The notes beneath the pieces were generated by a model that worked only from the letters and a program-made list of their open reading frames with translations, was not told the DNA's origin and ran no database searches. Of a DNA stretch of 64,000 bases, positions 34,904 to 47,079 are shown one piece after another. A program made the position numbers and the translations under genes. The stretch comes from Neckera pumila. Its lineage: Eukaryota; Streptophyta; Bryopsida; Hypnales; Neckeraceae. The stretch lies in assembly GCA_963969595.1 (NCBI GenBank), contig OZ018410.1, positions 36,437,413-36,501,412 on the forward strand, given 5' to 3'. Each line of letters starts with the position of its first letter. Positions within the stretch are counted from its first letter, which is position 1.

Positions 34904-36127
34904 GTTTATATTGGAAGGTTTTTGCAAGGGTGATAGATTGTATTGTTTGTAAGAGAATTTTGGCATATTAGACTTGCTTCCCTATAAATTTACCAATGTA
35001 GTGAGAGCATGGAAGGTTCATTGTTCCAAAAACAAAAAAAAAATTTGCACCGGTATATATGTGCAAATAAAAACATTGGTCTACACATACCATTAAAAAA
35101 CATGCAAATATGATTTTAGAATCATTTTCAATATTAATAAATGAGTCAGTATTAAAATATCAAAGACTTTGATTGTACAAATTTTGAAAAATGTATACAA
35201 TGAAAGTTCATATTTTGAAAAAATGCATTTGTGAATAATTGAAGAGAACTATGTCAATTTTCATAAAGATGGGAGGAATGGAAGAATATTACAAAACGCA
35301 GTGATCAATTGAGGTACAATAGGACAACAAGGACTCCATTAGACTATGCCTATAAACTATTGGTTATAACCAATTGGCCCTTGTCTGCTTGCACTACCTT
35401 GGAATATCCTTTAATTGACTATTTTTTCTCCTAAGACAAATTGCAATGATGATTCTTTGCAGTGCATGGACTTGAAAGATTACCCAAAGTAGAGTATTTG
35501 CAATATCAAAAACTTCTATATACAGAATGATCATTGAACAAATTAAATGGAAGCAAATTCAAAAAGGGTGTTGAAAAACTATTTATAGATTGCATTAGTT
35601 GACATCTAGTATACATATATATAATTTATCCAGATAATACACCAATTTTTTTACACTCCATATCACCAAACACACCACCACATAACTATCACAATTTATA
35701 TTAGTGCATTCATCTTGGAACGTCAAGTTGGTCACCATAGAAATCATCCTTTTGGGTAACATATGAATCACTTGCTTAAAAAACCAAGGGCATTAATTAA
35801 AGGTCAAACTATTGTGCTAGATCTCCCCTTTTCACACAAAATTTCTAGGATGAATAAATGTATTATTGTCTTACATTGAAGGATTCTTTATCATCCATTG
35901 TACACTTAGTATCCGCAAAGACGTTACAAGGTTAAAATCATGATTGGTAAAAATTGTACAATGGGGTACAAATAAGAATGGCGTTTTAGCATTCCTAGGA
36001 AAGAAAATTAATTGTTGTCAATTTAGACACTGTCCTGAAGGTTGAAAAGTTATTTATTTACCATGAATTCTTTTGCATAAAATCAAGTCTATATTAAAAC
36101 TTATACCAAGAGACTTTTCCAAATCTA
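34904..36127. other. No separate feature recognised
   Basis: AT-rich sequence before the Tc1 pseudogene. The 3' part may belong to that element's flank, but I could not find terminal inverted repeats. Confidence 0.35.
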
Positions 36128-37075
36128 CTAATTTGAACGTCGTCCCTTATCCTTAATCACTACTTGAAACCAATAGGATATAGAATGACATAAATCAAAG
36201 AGCTGTGTCCCACTAATTGACCTCCACTCTTTATCAACAACAACCTTGAACTCCTCTAAGTTTCTAGGGGATGTATATCCATATTAGACAACATCTTTTA
36301 GAATCTTTTCAAGGTTCTCAAGTGTATTGAGATTGGGCCAATTTAGCTTTTCATTATGGTGTTTTTTCCTCCATTCTTCACCTAATTTGTTTCTATATAA
36401 GCAATGCATGTGAAACTTTAACCATGAAGTGATTGGCCATCATAGACCAATTCCACAAAATCCTTAGCACAGTGTTGATGTTTAGGCATAAAGACAAGGT
36501 TTAACTTAAAACCCTCCATCAATGTGCTTCAAATCAATAAAGAAGTCCATCTACTTTTTAAAGTAGGAACTATATAATCTGATGAATAGAGCTCATATGC
36601 AATTCTTCAAACTATAATTTATCTAGATTTTTGGCTAATTTCAAAGGTAGACTCATTTGTCCAAACAAGAAGTTCCTACTCTTTTATACTCCATCTACAG
36701 TACTTTTGTGCAAATGCCAATTGCAGAGACACATGACGAGGTGTCAAGAAAGGCTTTTTGACTATAATTTGGCTAAAAGTGTCACTTCTATATAAGGCAC
36801 TAAAAATAGTATTTATATTCACTTCAATAGGACAAACATTGGCTATCTTTGAAAGCAATGAACGACGATGAGTCCTTGAAAATCATACAATAGTACAAAT
36901 ATCTCTATCACTATGCTTTTAGGGTTGCACTTGTAAGTTCCATCTTCTTGAAATTTTTTACCAACCTCTGAGCTTTTATAGCAGGAACTTCAACAATGGC
37001 TGCAATCTTGACTCTTGTAGTCCCCTACCTTATTCAAACCTACAATGCGAGAACCAATTTCATTTGAAAATGTTC
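36128..37075 (-). pseudogene. Dead Tc1/mariner transposase (Tc1-type, DDE superfamily)
   Basis: The minus strand reads, with several frameshifts and stops, through the regions of a Tc1-family transposase. From the 5' side: an N-terminal HTH part (VKIAAIVEVPAIKAQRLVKN, about 36965-37015), a spacer, VKKPFLTPRHVSLQLAFAQK with CRWS (about 36680-36760), WTNESTFEI (about 36645), then YSSDYIVPT, LVFMPKH, DFVELVYDGQ, and KLNWP with LENLEKILKDVV (about 36300-36345), ending near a TAG at 36128. In live enzymes WTNES is WTDES, so the first catalytic Asp is Asn; the second Asp region (DNAPxH) appears deleted; the final Glu is retained in LENL. Full enzymes have about 330-350 residues, comparable to this span. 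The KKPFLTPRH / ILKDV wording resembles fungal and invertebrate Tc1 enzymes more than the DD39D mariners usual in plants. Terminal inverted repeats were not found. Confidence 0.85.
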
Positions 37076-37501
37076 TCGTCTATAAATTTTACAATGCTAA
37101 TTAGACCAAAAAATAAATTATTGGGATATTTAGTAACTACTCTCTCCAATTTTCTTCAACCTTTTAATACCAATCCTTAGCAAATTCTTGGCCAACCACA
37201 ATGAAATATCTCTATCTAGATGAGTAAGTTACTCAAAGTTTACTCCATTCAAGTACTAAATTATGAGCAAACCAAGCAGCTAAAGTCCTAATTGAAGCCA
37301 AAACTAATTTAGAATGAAGCAAGCACCAATTCAAAACCCTCACTCAAATAAGCCCTCACTTACTCATCCATCCTTCATCATTTAACCCTCACTCATATTC
37401 AAAGCCTTTGATTCCTCCACTTAAATAAGCACGTATTCATCACTTGTACTTGCCCTTCATGACATCTCACTCTTTGTAATGCTAAATTTGAAATGCAAGC
37501 A

Positions 37502-37731
37502 TTAACCTCCAAAGGCCCCAAGGCCCCTTGGGGGACACTTGGCATTTTGGGCAGGCTCGTGTGACCTGAGATTTTGTCCTGATTTTTTTGAATTTTTTTT
37601 GAAGATAGGGAATCACATTAGCTTTCTAAAAATATAATTGTTTTTTCAATCAATGCCCGGGAGCAAAACTTATGCCACCCAAAGTTAAAAAAGCAATTTG
37701 CTGGGCAGAAAAAAAACTGCAAAAAATTGTA

Positions 37732-37770
<39 letters not shown>

Positions 37771-38335
37771 AAAGATCATGTTTTTGTCTAAATTTGAAGC
37801 TTTGAATCATTCTATTTGGACTCAGAATGAGAAAGTTATAGACAATCTTGTTTTTCAGGCAATTTAGCATTTTTTCAAAAAACAATTTATAGAATTCATT
37901 TTTGAATGCAATTTTCAAATTTTTTCAAATTTTCTTTTTTGAAATGGTTAAATTTGTTTGCAAGAACAATCCCGCCATTTGGGATTATGGTGTTTTAATT
38001 CTACCTAAGAGCTATTAACAATTTAGTATTTCATTCAATTTTGGACCTACTTCTACTTAACAATTTTTTTATATGTAAAAATCAAATTTTGACATTCTGA
38101 AAAAAATTCCCCAACTCTCAACTCAAATTTTCAACATAAAAAAATTTAACCCAAAGGTGTAGAATGCAAAAAAAAACTACAAATGGCCGTCAAAGTCATC
38201 TGAAATTGCAGGCCATAGTTCAAAAAAACTTCTTTTTCCAACTTCAAATGCTAATAACTTCCAGTCCGTATAAAAACAGTATGTATTTTTCAAAGTATGA
38301 AAGTGCATTTTGATTGTAGGATATGAAAAGTGAAA
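37502..38335. mobile_element. TTAA element with lost right end
   Basis: The left end TTAA-CCTCCAAAGGCCCCAAGG is clear. GGGAGCAAAACTTATGCC, CATTTGGGATTATGG and CCAGTCCGTATAAAAAC follow in family order. No right terminus is seen; the copy fades near 38335. It is inverted relative to 41540-42813. Confidence 0.65.
37733..37768. repeat. 36-bp poly(C) tract
   Basis: An uninterrupted run inside a TTAA element, replacing the T/C-rich segment of sister copies (TTTTTTTCCCTCATAGATT). It can form quadruplex on the G strand and probably varies in length. Confidence 0.95.
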
Positions 38336-40386
38336 AAAAAGTCCTATGTATCTCTCAAGTTTTAAGAGATTCTATTCTAAGAAAAGTTTTCAATAATTTT
38401 TTAGTTGTCCTTGCAATTTAATTACCACCTTTTGAATTGTTGCATCAATAACATGCTTTTAGTGTTAAAAAGTATTCAAACTACCTTTATTATAGAACAA
38501 TGAAAATATCTTTGGATACCTTTCAAACAAAATTGCATTAGGAATCACTAGCAAAGAGGCAATCTCTAAAGATACCAAAGTTTGATATATAATAAACTAA
38601 CATACCTCATACCAAGCACAACCCTGTATGGGGACCTACTATTTAAAAATGTGTCTTGACCAGTCATAGAATCATATACACAAAGTGATTTCTTTTCTAA
38701 ATTTTTTTACAAGTAGTGAAGTTTAAAGAAAGTGTAGGACTAGTATGTTCCAATAAAAGTGAGCTTTGAATCAATTTGTATTTTAGTAGCATTTTACAAC
38801 TTCCTAGGATTATTGGTTTTGATGTTGGACATTTCTAAAGAATCTAGTGTTGTCTATTATTTGAATTCTATCATTTTGGGAATGATATTGCTTAAAAACT
38901 TTCCAATAAATAGTTTTGCAGAATTCTACACAAAAATCAATATTATAATCTATTGAAAATGTATCATAGTTTTAGATTCTCATATGATATTGAAGTGAAA
39001 ATTTGAAATTCTTCAATTTTGAAGAAGTTATGATGTTTTAGACAAAGTATGAATGCAAAATTCTATGTACAAAAATTGGTCAAACCTAACAAAAAAAAAC
39101 AAAAAATTTCAAACATTCTACACAAAACTGTAAAATATTTGCAAGTAGAGAATTAGGATTGTTGGTAAGCCAAATTTGGAGAGAGGCCCATGAAAGTTAA
39201 TAAAGACAACTTTTTAACTTCCAACAAATCTAATTTTAACATTGGATTTGAGCTTTGGAGTTTTAGGATGCAAGCTTATATTTTGACAACAAGGCAAAAC
39301 TCTCCTAAAATGTAGTTTTTCCCTGCTCACACAAAAAGTGAAATCATCATGAACCTAAGTATTTTGACTCTAAAAAATTCAAGTTCAAGTCTAATTCAGC
39401 ATGAAAATCCACTTCTAAGACGATTTCTCCCTGATAAATTGCCTTTGTTAAGTTATTCGTTTTGTGACCTCCCTTTAGTGTGTTTTTTGTATTAAGAATG
39501 AATTTTTTCCAAACAATCTTCCTTTCTGGTGGGATACATTTCAATATTAGAACAAATTTGCAAAGAGAGATTCTACATTGAACGGCTTAGTAATCACAAG
39601 CAAGTAAATCAACTAAAAGTCTTGGAAATGACATTCTAGTCATATGATTGTAAACGCAAATTGAAAAATAATTATTAAATTTTACTTTAGTAGTGTGGTT
39701 CTAATGTAATTGTAAAAAATTGTATTGTAAAGAAGTTTTTGAATGGAATTTATTATTGTTGTTGCAAGTCTTCACAACTTTTCAAGGTTGTAGTTGCATT
39801 ATTAACTAACAATTGGAAAGTTTCCAAAGAACTTTTCATAAACCATTTTTTAATTTTACATTATGACAAATGAATTTGGGTAGAAATTTAAAATTTGCTT
39901 TACTGTTAGTGCATTTGTATTGGGTTCAACATTGTTTTAGTGCAAGTTGAATTAATTTTAACCCAAAATTAATACAAATCATTTCAGCCAATGGATGGTT
40001 TTCTTCTGGTGCTAATATATTGGAAAATGAATTTTCTTAAGTAATATTGAAAAGTTTTCAAACATCTTTTCTTCACCATGGGACACTAAAAACTTCCTCA
40101 AAGAATGTTTTGATAATTTAATTTGTAAAGAGAAATACCACTTAAAAAAGAAACAAGTGCTAAAGATTTAAAAAGTACCAAATAAATTACAAATACATTA
40201 TAAACTATCCTTCATACTTTTGTTATTGAAAAACTTTGTGCACTACAATTGGCATGTATTATGTCGAAATTGCCTCAAATCCTAAATGACCAAGAAATCA
40301 TGGTCATCATCTCTCCAATTTTATTGGTATTATTGCAAGAACTTCAAGATTAAAGAACAAACTAATTCAAAAAAAATCCCATGTAA
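38336..40386. other. Long stretch with nothing recognised
   Basis: AT-rich with frequent stops; the 65-codon frames at 38759 and 39347 show no domain or start context. Confidence 0.35.
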
Positions 40387-40630
40387 TAGAGTTATTCGTA
40401 AAGTCCCCCCAATTTGGAGGGGACTTTTTTCGACAAATTTCCTCCGATGGACGACCTCGCAGGTGACCACAACTCCGCAAGCAAAGTCCAGACGAAACTT
40501 CTTTTTGGTCAATTTGGATGCAAAAGAAAGTTTGATACCTACTTTCGTATTGACTTTTTGCCCAAAACTTGCTTTTTCACAAAATTGCGGGGTTTAAACC
40601 CCGATTTTGGGTACTTTACAAATAACTTTA
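40387..40630. mobile_element. 240-bp TA-flanked MITE, sister of 1622-2734
   Basis: TA-GAGTTATTCGTAAAGTCCCC on the left and GGGTACTTTACAAATAACTT-TA on the right. The interior has the same GGTTTAAACCCC stretch. It shows the uninterrupted form of the element split at 1767-2600. The 103-, 60- and 90-codon frames across it are artefacts. Confidence 0.75.
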
Positions 40631-41343
40631 ATGTGATAAAAAAAAATTCAAAAATTGAGATCCAATTTTGGCTTTTTACTCCATAAATAGCATGGCAATT
40701 GGCAAAATTGGTACTATTAGATTTTTAAATATGGATTTATCTACCATTGTATGAATTCTAACGCAAAAATTTCATTTGTGACACCTCTTAGTATCCTTTC
40801 AAATATGATGGTCTACTATACTACAAATGGCTCTTGTCTTATGGTGCAACCTTGCTATTCAATGAAGGCTTATTCAAAATTGCTTGCATTCAATACATGT
40901 GTAGTCTTCTCTAATGCCAAAAAAGACTTCTTTTTGAGTGTACAACCAATAAGGCCGATTGAACTCTTAGGAAATAAAACCATGACAAAAGAACATAAAT
41001 ATAATAAGAATAAAGTTGTAGTTGTAGTTTCACTTGAGTATATTTGATGGAGACAAATCAAGTTGTATAGCAAGGATACCAAGTAATATATGTTGGCGTA
41101 GAAAGAACTAAAGAAGACTTGAGGGAAAACAGTCAAGCATTATAATTGGTGCCAATCAATGGTGTAGGATGAATCACTTAATGTTGAATTATGGGTTAAA
41201 TTGCATTGGATTTTTATCAGTGAAGTGTGAGCAAAATCCACTAGTCAATCCACCCTCTAGGATTCAATTACTATATAGTTGACTTTATTGCATGGAGATA
41301 CCATATGTATCAACTATCATTGTACAAACCCTTTTAAATAATC
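40631..41343. other. No feature recognised
   Basis: Frames of 88-98 codons overlap on opposite strands at 40751-41136; neither has a recognisable domain, so I leave them uncalled. Confidence 0.35.
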
Positions 41344-41503
41344 TACACTGAATAGGGGTATTAAGGGGACCCATAATAATTAATTGACATCCCACACTAT
41401 ATAAATATCTACCGTGAGTTGTACATCTTGTCTCAAATATGTACAGTCTCTAAAGAAAGGTCCCTTTAATTATTTGGTCCCCTTAATATCCTTATTCAGT
41501 GTA
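41344..41503. mobile_element. 156-bp TA-flanked MITE, copy 2 (inverted)
   Basis: TA-CACTGAATAGGGGTATTAAG...TTAATATCCTTATTCAGTG-TA. The order of interior phrases is the inverse of 34744-34903 (AAAGGTCCCTTTAATTATTT against AAATAATTAAGTGGACCTTT), with identical length. Confidence 0.85.
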
Positions 41504-41539
41504 GACAATTGGGATCCTCGCAAAGTCATCCTTAGACTT

Positions 41540-42813
41540 TTAATCCCTAAAATACCAAGGTAGTTTTTGGCTCCAAAACCACTGAAAACTGCCATTTTTG
41601 CTGTGATCACTCAATAAACAAAAAAAAACTTTTTTTTTAGAATCTAACTCTAGGATCTTGAACTTCATTTGTCTAAGATCATGTGGTAAAAATTTCATGA
41701 AATTTGACCGTAAGGATTGGAAGATATTAGCATTTGAAGTTGGAAAAAGAAGCTTGTTTGAACTGCGGACTGCAATTTTAGATGACTTTGATGGCCATTT
41801 GTGTATTTGTTTTGCACTACACACCATTAATTTTAAATTCATTGTTTTGAACATTTGAGTCGAGAGGCAGGGAAAAAAATTTTAGAATGTCAAAACGTGA
41901 TTTTCACATATAAAAAAATTGTTAAATAGAAGTAGGTCCAAAATTGAACAAAAGACAAAATCGTTAATAGCTCTTAGGTTGAATTAAAATACCATAATTC
42001 CAACGGTGAGATTGTTCTTGCAAACGAACTTAACCTTTTCAAAAAAAAAATTTGGAAAAATTTGGAAAATTGCATTCAAAAATGAAATCCATAAGTTAAT
42101 TTTTTTTTAAATGCTTAGATTGCCTGAAAAACAAGATTGTCCATAACTTTCTCCTTTTGAGTCCAAATAGAATGAATCAAAGCTTCAAATCATTAAAAGA
42201 AATTTCAAGCCTCTAGAGGACTGCTCTATAGCCCTCCGAGGTACCCTGAAATTTGCTTTTATTTTGCTCAAAAAAACATTTTTCCCCTATTTCCGCCTTG
42301 CTGAAACTGCAGCAGCAGTGGTGCAGGAACCCAAAATTAAAAATAAAAATAAAAATAAAAATCTTAAAAAAAATAAAAAAAATAAAAATTTCTGCGGGAC
42401 TTGACTGCTCCGGCGAGCAGTCAGAGACTTAACTGCTCACCAAGAGTAATTTCAAAGTTGACATGCCATGCAAAAAATAGCATGACATGTCAACTTTGGA
42501 CAGCCCTATAAAGGGCTGATTTTTTCTCTAATGTGTAGACAAAAACATGATCTTCGAGAAAAAAAATGAAAAAAAAAAAAAAAAAAAAAATTTAAAGTTT
42601 TTTTTCCCTGCCCAACAAATTGCTTTTCTGAGTTCGAGTGGCATAACTTTTGCTCACGGGCACCGATTGAAAAAAGAATTATATTTTAAGAAAGCTTTGT
42701 GATTTCCTATCTTCAAAAAAAGTTTCAAAAAATTAGATCAAAATTTCAGGTCGTACAAGCCTACCCAAAATCCCAAGTGTCCCCCGAGGGGACTTTGGTA
42801 CTTTAGGGGTTAA
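41540..42813. mobile_element. TTAA element (sister of 50376), carrying a 343-bp insertion
   Basis: Left TTAATCCCTAAAATACCAAG; right GGTACTTTAGGGG-TTAA. The block AACTCTAGGATCTTGAACTTC is near 41645 and CATAACTTTTGCTCACGGGC near 42640. Comparison with 50376-51277 shows extra DNA at about 42191-42534. Confidence 0.75.
42191..42534. mobile_element. Unclassified insertion inside a TTAA element
   Basis: The sister copy reads CTTCAAATGTAGAC without interruption near 50994; here about 343 bp lie between CTTCAAAT and GTAGAC. The ends are loosely inverted (CATTAAAAGAAATTTCAAGCC / GGGCTGATTTTTTCTCTAATG). It holds two strong hairpins: GACTGCTCCGGCGAGCAGTC (42403-42422) and AAAGTTGACATG...CATGTCAACTTT (42454-42497), plus an (AAAAT)n tract. 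Confidence 0.6.
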
Positions 42814-44427
42814 GAGTGAAAATCTCCAACAATTGACTTGAGGAACTTAGAAACTTTGCTAGCACCAACAAATGCAAGAATTTTTGGCATTGTGCAATGC
42901 TTAGCAAAGAACTAAGCATACCACAACCGAGTGCCAATACAATAAACAATGAGTACACGTGCACCCCTAGGCCTAGTTGCTATGGTAAGGAGACCAACTT
43001 TCATAGTCATAGAGCGGCACAAGTAGATATGGTCTTCAAAATGTTGGTGCCCCTCATTCTTGTAATTGGAGAATTTTAATTAGAGCAAACTTCCATGTTG
43101 TATCAAAATTAAAAACCAAATTTCAAATTCTCCAAATTCTAATTACTTTCTCCAAGTTTAGCCAGCTCCTATATGAGTGGAGGGAAACTACATATTAGGA
43201 GTAGATTTCCCTTATTATCAAACTACAAAAACAAACCACAAATTTAAGTTTTAATATTGAGAATAAAGTTTGAAAAGTTCTTCCCCTACTTCTCAAAAGC
43301 TTCTTTCTAAAATTTTGTCAATCATAAATTTTTGATTGAGGATTTATTTATTTATTTTGTCAATCTAAAATGAATCAGTCTTTTTTCCTCAATCTTATAA
43401 ATAGTGCATGCTTCCATGTTGTAATCTTGAATATCTATTGTCTTTTGCAAAGTTTGGTTGATTTTTGTATATAGAAGTTTGCCCTAAACAAAATGCTACC
43501 TAGGAAAGACAACGCACTAAATCCAACTCAGAGGGTTTAGTCAAGTAGCCTTTGATTGCAAGTTGCAAGGCCCCCACCCTTCACTCACCATGCGCCCCCT
43601 TCAAGACCCGACATTGCCATTGGCCTTTTCTGAAAATCCTCGTATAACTACTCTTCTAGCCCCAACCATGACTTACCAAAGCAAGTTGATCTAATGGCCT
43701 AGTTTTCTTCCAAAAAGAGACCCACTTTTTGGGTGTGTACATAGTAGAATTTTGTGGCACTTAAAACTTGTTGATTAGCGTGAGAGTTTTGAAGAGTCCA
43801 CTCCAAACCTTTCACTTTGCGCGGCACAAGTAGAGGAGTTCTTACGGCTAGGCCACATCACATATTGTTGAGGCTATATTTGAAAAGTGCCAGTCTAGAT
43901 GCTTTGAGAGCATTCCCTATAGTGGGCATGTAATCTTTCAAATGGTTGTATGGAGTACGAGTTTGAAGACACAACATATTTTGCTACAAAATGAGATCCT
44001 TGTCTCTTACTAGCTATCAAGCATGTCAGTCTCGCAGGCCCATTGAATTTTGATTACTACTGTGTTATGAAGGCTCTCTCTTGGAAGCCCTTCAGAAAAA
44101 AAGACAATGTAGAATATTGTCATGATTGCATGTTGATTCTCTTTCATTATAGAGTAAGTCCTCTTGCCTTCATTTGTCTCCTTTTCTGGAATAAGGTGTT
44201 GTAGCCTTGAGTTGCACTACAAAGATTATGCATGCCTCAAAAGCCAATTACTTTAGAGGGCCAGTTTTTGTTAGTTTAGAGGGCCAAATTTAAAGACCAA
44301 AGGAATTTCTCTGGTGTGGTCACAAAAGGCTCAATTCAAGGCTATTGTGTATTTTGGGACCTTTGAAGATTTAGGGCAAAACTTGGCAAAATCTTGCTTT
44401 TTTTTTCACTTCAACTATATTGGTTCT
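42814..44427. other. Long stretch without a supported feature
   Basis: The phrase CTTCCATGTTGTA occurs at about 43089 and 43411, and TTATAAATAG near 43396 resembles a TATA box, but no gene or LTR boundary follows. Confidence 0.3.
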
Positions 44428-44970
44428 TTAATCCCTAAAAGCCCAAGGGGTTTGGACAAAGTACAAATGTGTTATAAAATATAAGTTCTAAAACTTTTTT
44501 GAAGTTTGCATCAAAGAAGATGATGTGAAGCATGAAAAGTAGATAGCATCTGTACGGTCAAAATTGTAAAATTATTCCTAGATTTTCTTAAATGAATGTT
44601 GAAGATATAACTTCAAAAATTCACCAAAAATACAATTTCTATTTTTAGCATTTGAATTTTTTTTTGATTGGTCAAAAATGTGGTTTCTATTGATTTGTGA
44701 AAAACGCATGAGATCTAGTAATGAAAATACCAATACTTTCCCCAAATAGTAAATTTTTCAACACTAGGCAAATCTAGACACTTTGTGCTATTTCTCTTAT
44801 AGTTTTTGTTTGACCGCAGTGATCTGAGTTTTGATTATAAATATTGATAGACAACCCAAACTTTTGCAAAAAAAAAAAAATTAAAATTAAAAAAATTATT
44901 TTTTGCCCGAAAATTTTGCCCGAAGTTGGGCAGCGACCATAAAATGGTTGCTTGAGCACTTACGGGTTAA
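44428..44970. mobile_element. TTAA element (535 bp)
   Basis: The left end TTAATCCCTAAAAGCCCAAG and right end GCACTTACGGG-TTAA are both somewhat decayed. Its right TTAA also serves as the left edge of the next element. Confidence 0.65.
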
Positions 44971-45865
44971 AGTCCCAAAAGCCCCCTCAAAGAACTCTTG
45001 AATATTTAGACAGTTACCTATGATCTCAATTTTTTGCAAGACTTTTGTAAACTTTTTTTAAAGATAGAAAAATTGATTAGCTTTTTGGAAATATAGTTTT
45101 TATTTCAATTAATGCCCAGGAGCAAAATGTATGACACAATAGGCTCAAAACAAGTGAGGGTATGCAACTAAAAAACTTACAAAAATTTGATTTAAATATA
45201 TATATTTCTTATAGGTTTTCATTTTTTCTTTGTGGAAAGATTTGATTCATTCCATTTGTACATAAGTAATGTGAAGTTATGAAGCTTCTTGTTTTGTAGG
45301 CTACTCTTAGTAAATTCTTGAGGAAATAATGTATTCGATTCATTTATAAACACAATCTTAATAATTTAAAATAAAAGTTGCACATGTTTTAATTTCTTTT
45401 CTAGAACAATCTCATTGTTCTAATTAGTGTATTTCAATTCCATCTTAGAACTATCAACAATTTATTTTTTCCTTCTATTGTGTACTTATTTCGAGTTTAA
45501 CAATTTTTCAAACAATGAAAGTTTTAAAGTTTTTTTCCAAATTTCCAACTCAATTCTTCAATGCATAATAAATTTAAATTCCCAATTTGTAGTACAAAGA
45601 TTTTAAATTAAGAGGATTCAAAGCCTTGTAATTTATTCAAGGTAGGAACAAAAAACCCTTTTTTCTACACTTTAAATCCTTATATCTCATCAATGTAGTT
45701 AAATTTTTGAAAATTTCTTCTAGAAATTTTTATACTTGGCTAGTGCAAGATCCAACAATTGAATATGCAGAAAAGTACGTTTGAAATTTTTGTTGTTTGC
45801 ATTGAAAATGCCAATTTTGCGTGGTTTTGACCCCAAAAAATGGCCTTGAGACTTTAGGGGTTTAA
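44967..45865. mobile_element. TTAA element abutting the previous one
   Basis: The right end GAGACTTTAGGGGTTTAA is clear; the left end TTAAAGTCCCAAAAGCCCC is missing the usual CCCC. Family blocks are kept: AGGAGCAAAATGTATG near 45118 and GCAAGATCCAACAATTG near 45748. Confidence 0.6.
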
Positions 45866-45981
45866 ATTAAATCCAAATTGAAGTTACCAATTCTTCAATT
45901 ATTTTCTAAAATTATTGTTGCAGAAATTAAGTACAATTGACAAATCAAAGTAACCTTTAAAGCTCTAAAGTAAGATTTAAA

Positions 45982-46493
45982 GCCATTTTCTACTCTTAAA
46001 TAAGCCCTTTCTTGGGCAATATTTGTTGGATTCTTGTGTTCAAAACATTTATCAAAGGTGGGTTTCACAACTAACATGATGCCTAGAAATTTTCAAACCA
46101 ATCCAAACGGCAGTTAAATAGTTATGCCTCAAAAGGATTTAAAAAAAAAATACAATCTTTTTGGGGCAGCCATGTTAGATAGGTCTAATTTGGCTAAAAT
46201 ATTTTATAAATACTGTCAATAAGCTTACTAACATAATCCCAAAAATAAAAGGCATACAAATACATGATTTTGACTTAGAAGCCTTTATAATTTTATTAAA
46301 AAAATCAAACCAATTGGACCCGTAAATATAGAAAGATGTCCTTTTGAGGCATAACTTTTTAATTGTGATTTAGATTGGTTTGAAAATTTTAATGGCATCC
46401 ATTTAGTAGTAAAATACACCTTTAGTAAAAATTTCACAAGAATCCAACAAATATTGCTCTAGGAAGAGCTTGCAAAGTGAAAAATGGCTCGAA
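45982..46493. repeat. Half-kilobase inverted repeat (arms about 155 nt)
   Basis: The left arm (45982-46140) and right arm (46339-46493) are inverted copies: CAATATTTGTTGGATTCTTG pairs with CAAGAATCCAACAAATATTG, TTTCAAACCAATCCAAA with TTTAGATTGGTTTGAAA, and AGTTATGCCTCAAAAGGA with TCCTTTTGAGGCATAACT. The central loop is about 200 bp. No terminal signature identifies a superfamily. Confidence 0.8.
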
Positions 46494-46852
46494 AAAAATC
46501 ATGCCTCAAGGCTTCAAGAATAAAATGATCTGGTAGAAATGAACCAACACTCTAGACTATTTTCATGATTTTATTTTCAAAACATAAAGTGATTGAACTC
46601 TGATGTTAAAAGAAATATATTGATATTGATATACAAAATAGTAATTAATGACAAGAATTTAAAAACAAGAAAAAACATTAATATAAATATTTGAAAAGTC
46701 GTGGTGTATTCATGGATGGAGATGATTACTAATATCCCCGGGGTACGAAAAACAAAGATGGCGTCTATAATACTTACAGGAAAAACATTGTTTTGCTAGT
46801 GATATCATTTGTTGGGCACTTCTTTGGTGCATTTGGTGTACCATAAATGAGG

Positions 46853-47079
46853 GTGCTATTATGTGAGCCTAGGATCAAGAGCACATGAGCCTAAAGGCTA
46901 TACACTTATGTTACAATTGTCTATATTATAGAAACCTTCTATGATTATAGGATATCTATATTATAGATTTCTATACTATAGATTTTTATATTCCGAACAC
47001 CTTCAATGGTTGTACAATGTCTACCTATACATATGCTCAAGGCTCATATGCTTGCATTTCCATGCTCATATGCTAGCAT
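46853..47079. mobile_element. Small inverted-repeat element, copy 1
   Basis: The left edge TGCTATTATGTGAGCCTAGG pairs with the right edge GCTCATATGCTAGCA. The interior is rich in TCTATATTATAGA phrases. It shares ends and style with 57580-57861. Confidence 0.5.

Noticed and set aside
40751..41136. 98- and 88-codon frames on opposite strands
   Set aside because: No domain and mutual overlap; no start context or splice logic.
43390..43410. TATA-box-like TTATAAATAG
   Set aside because: No downstream gene, no LTR boundary; common by chance in AT-rich DNA.
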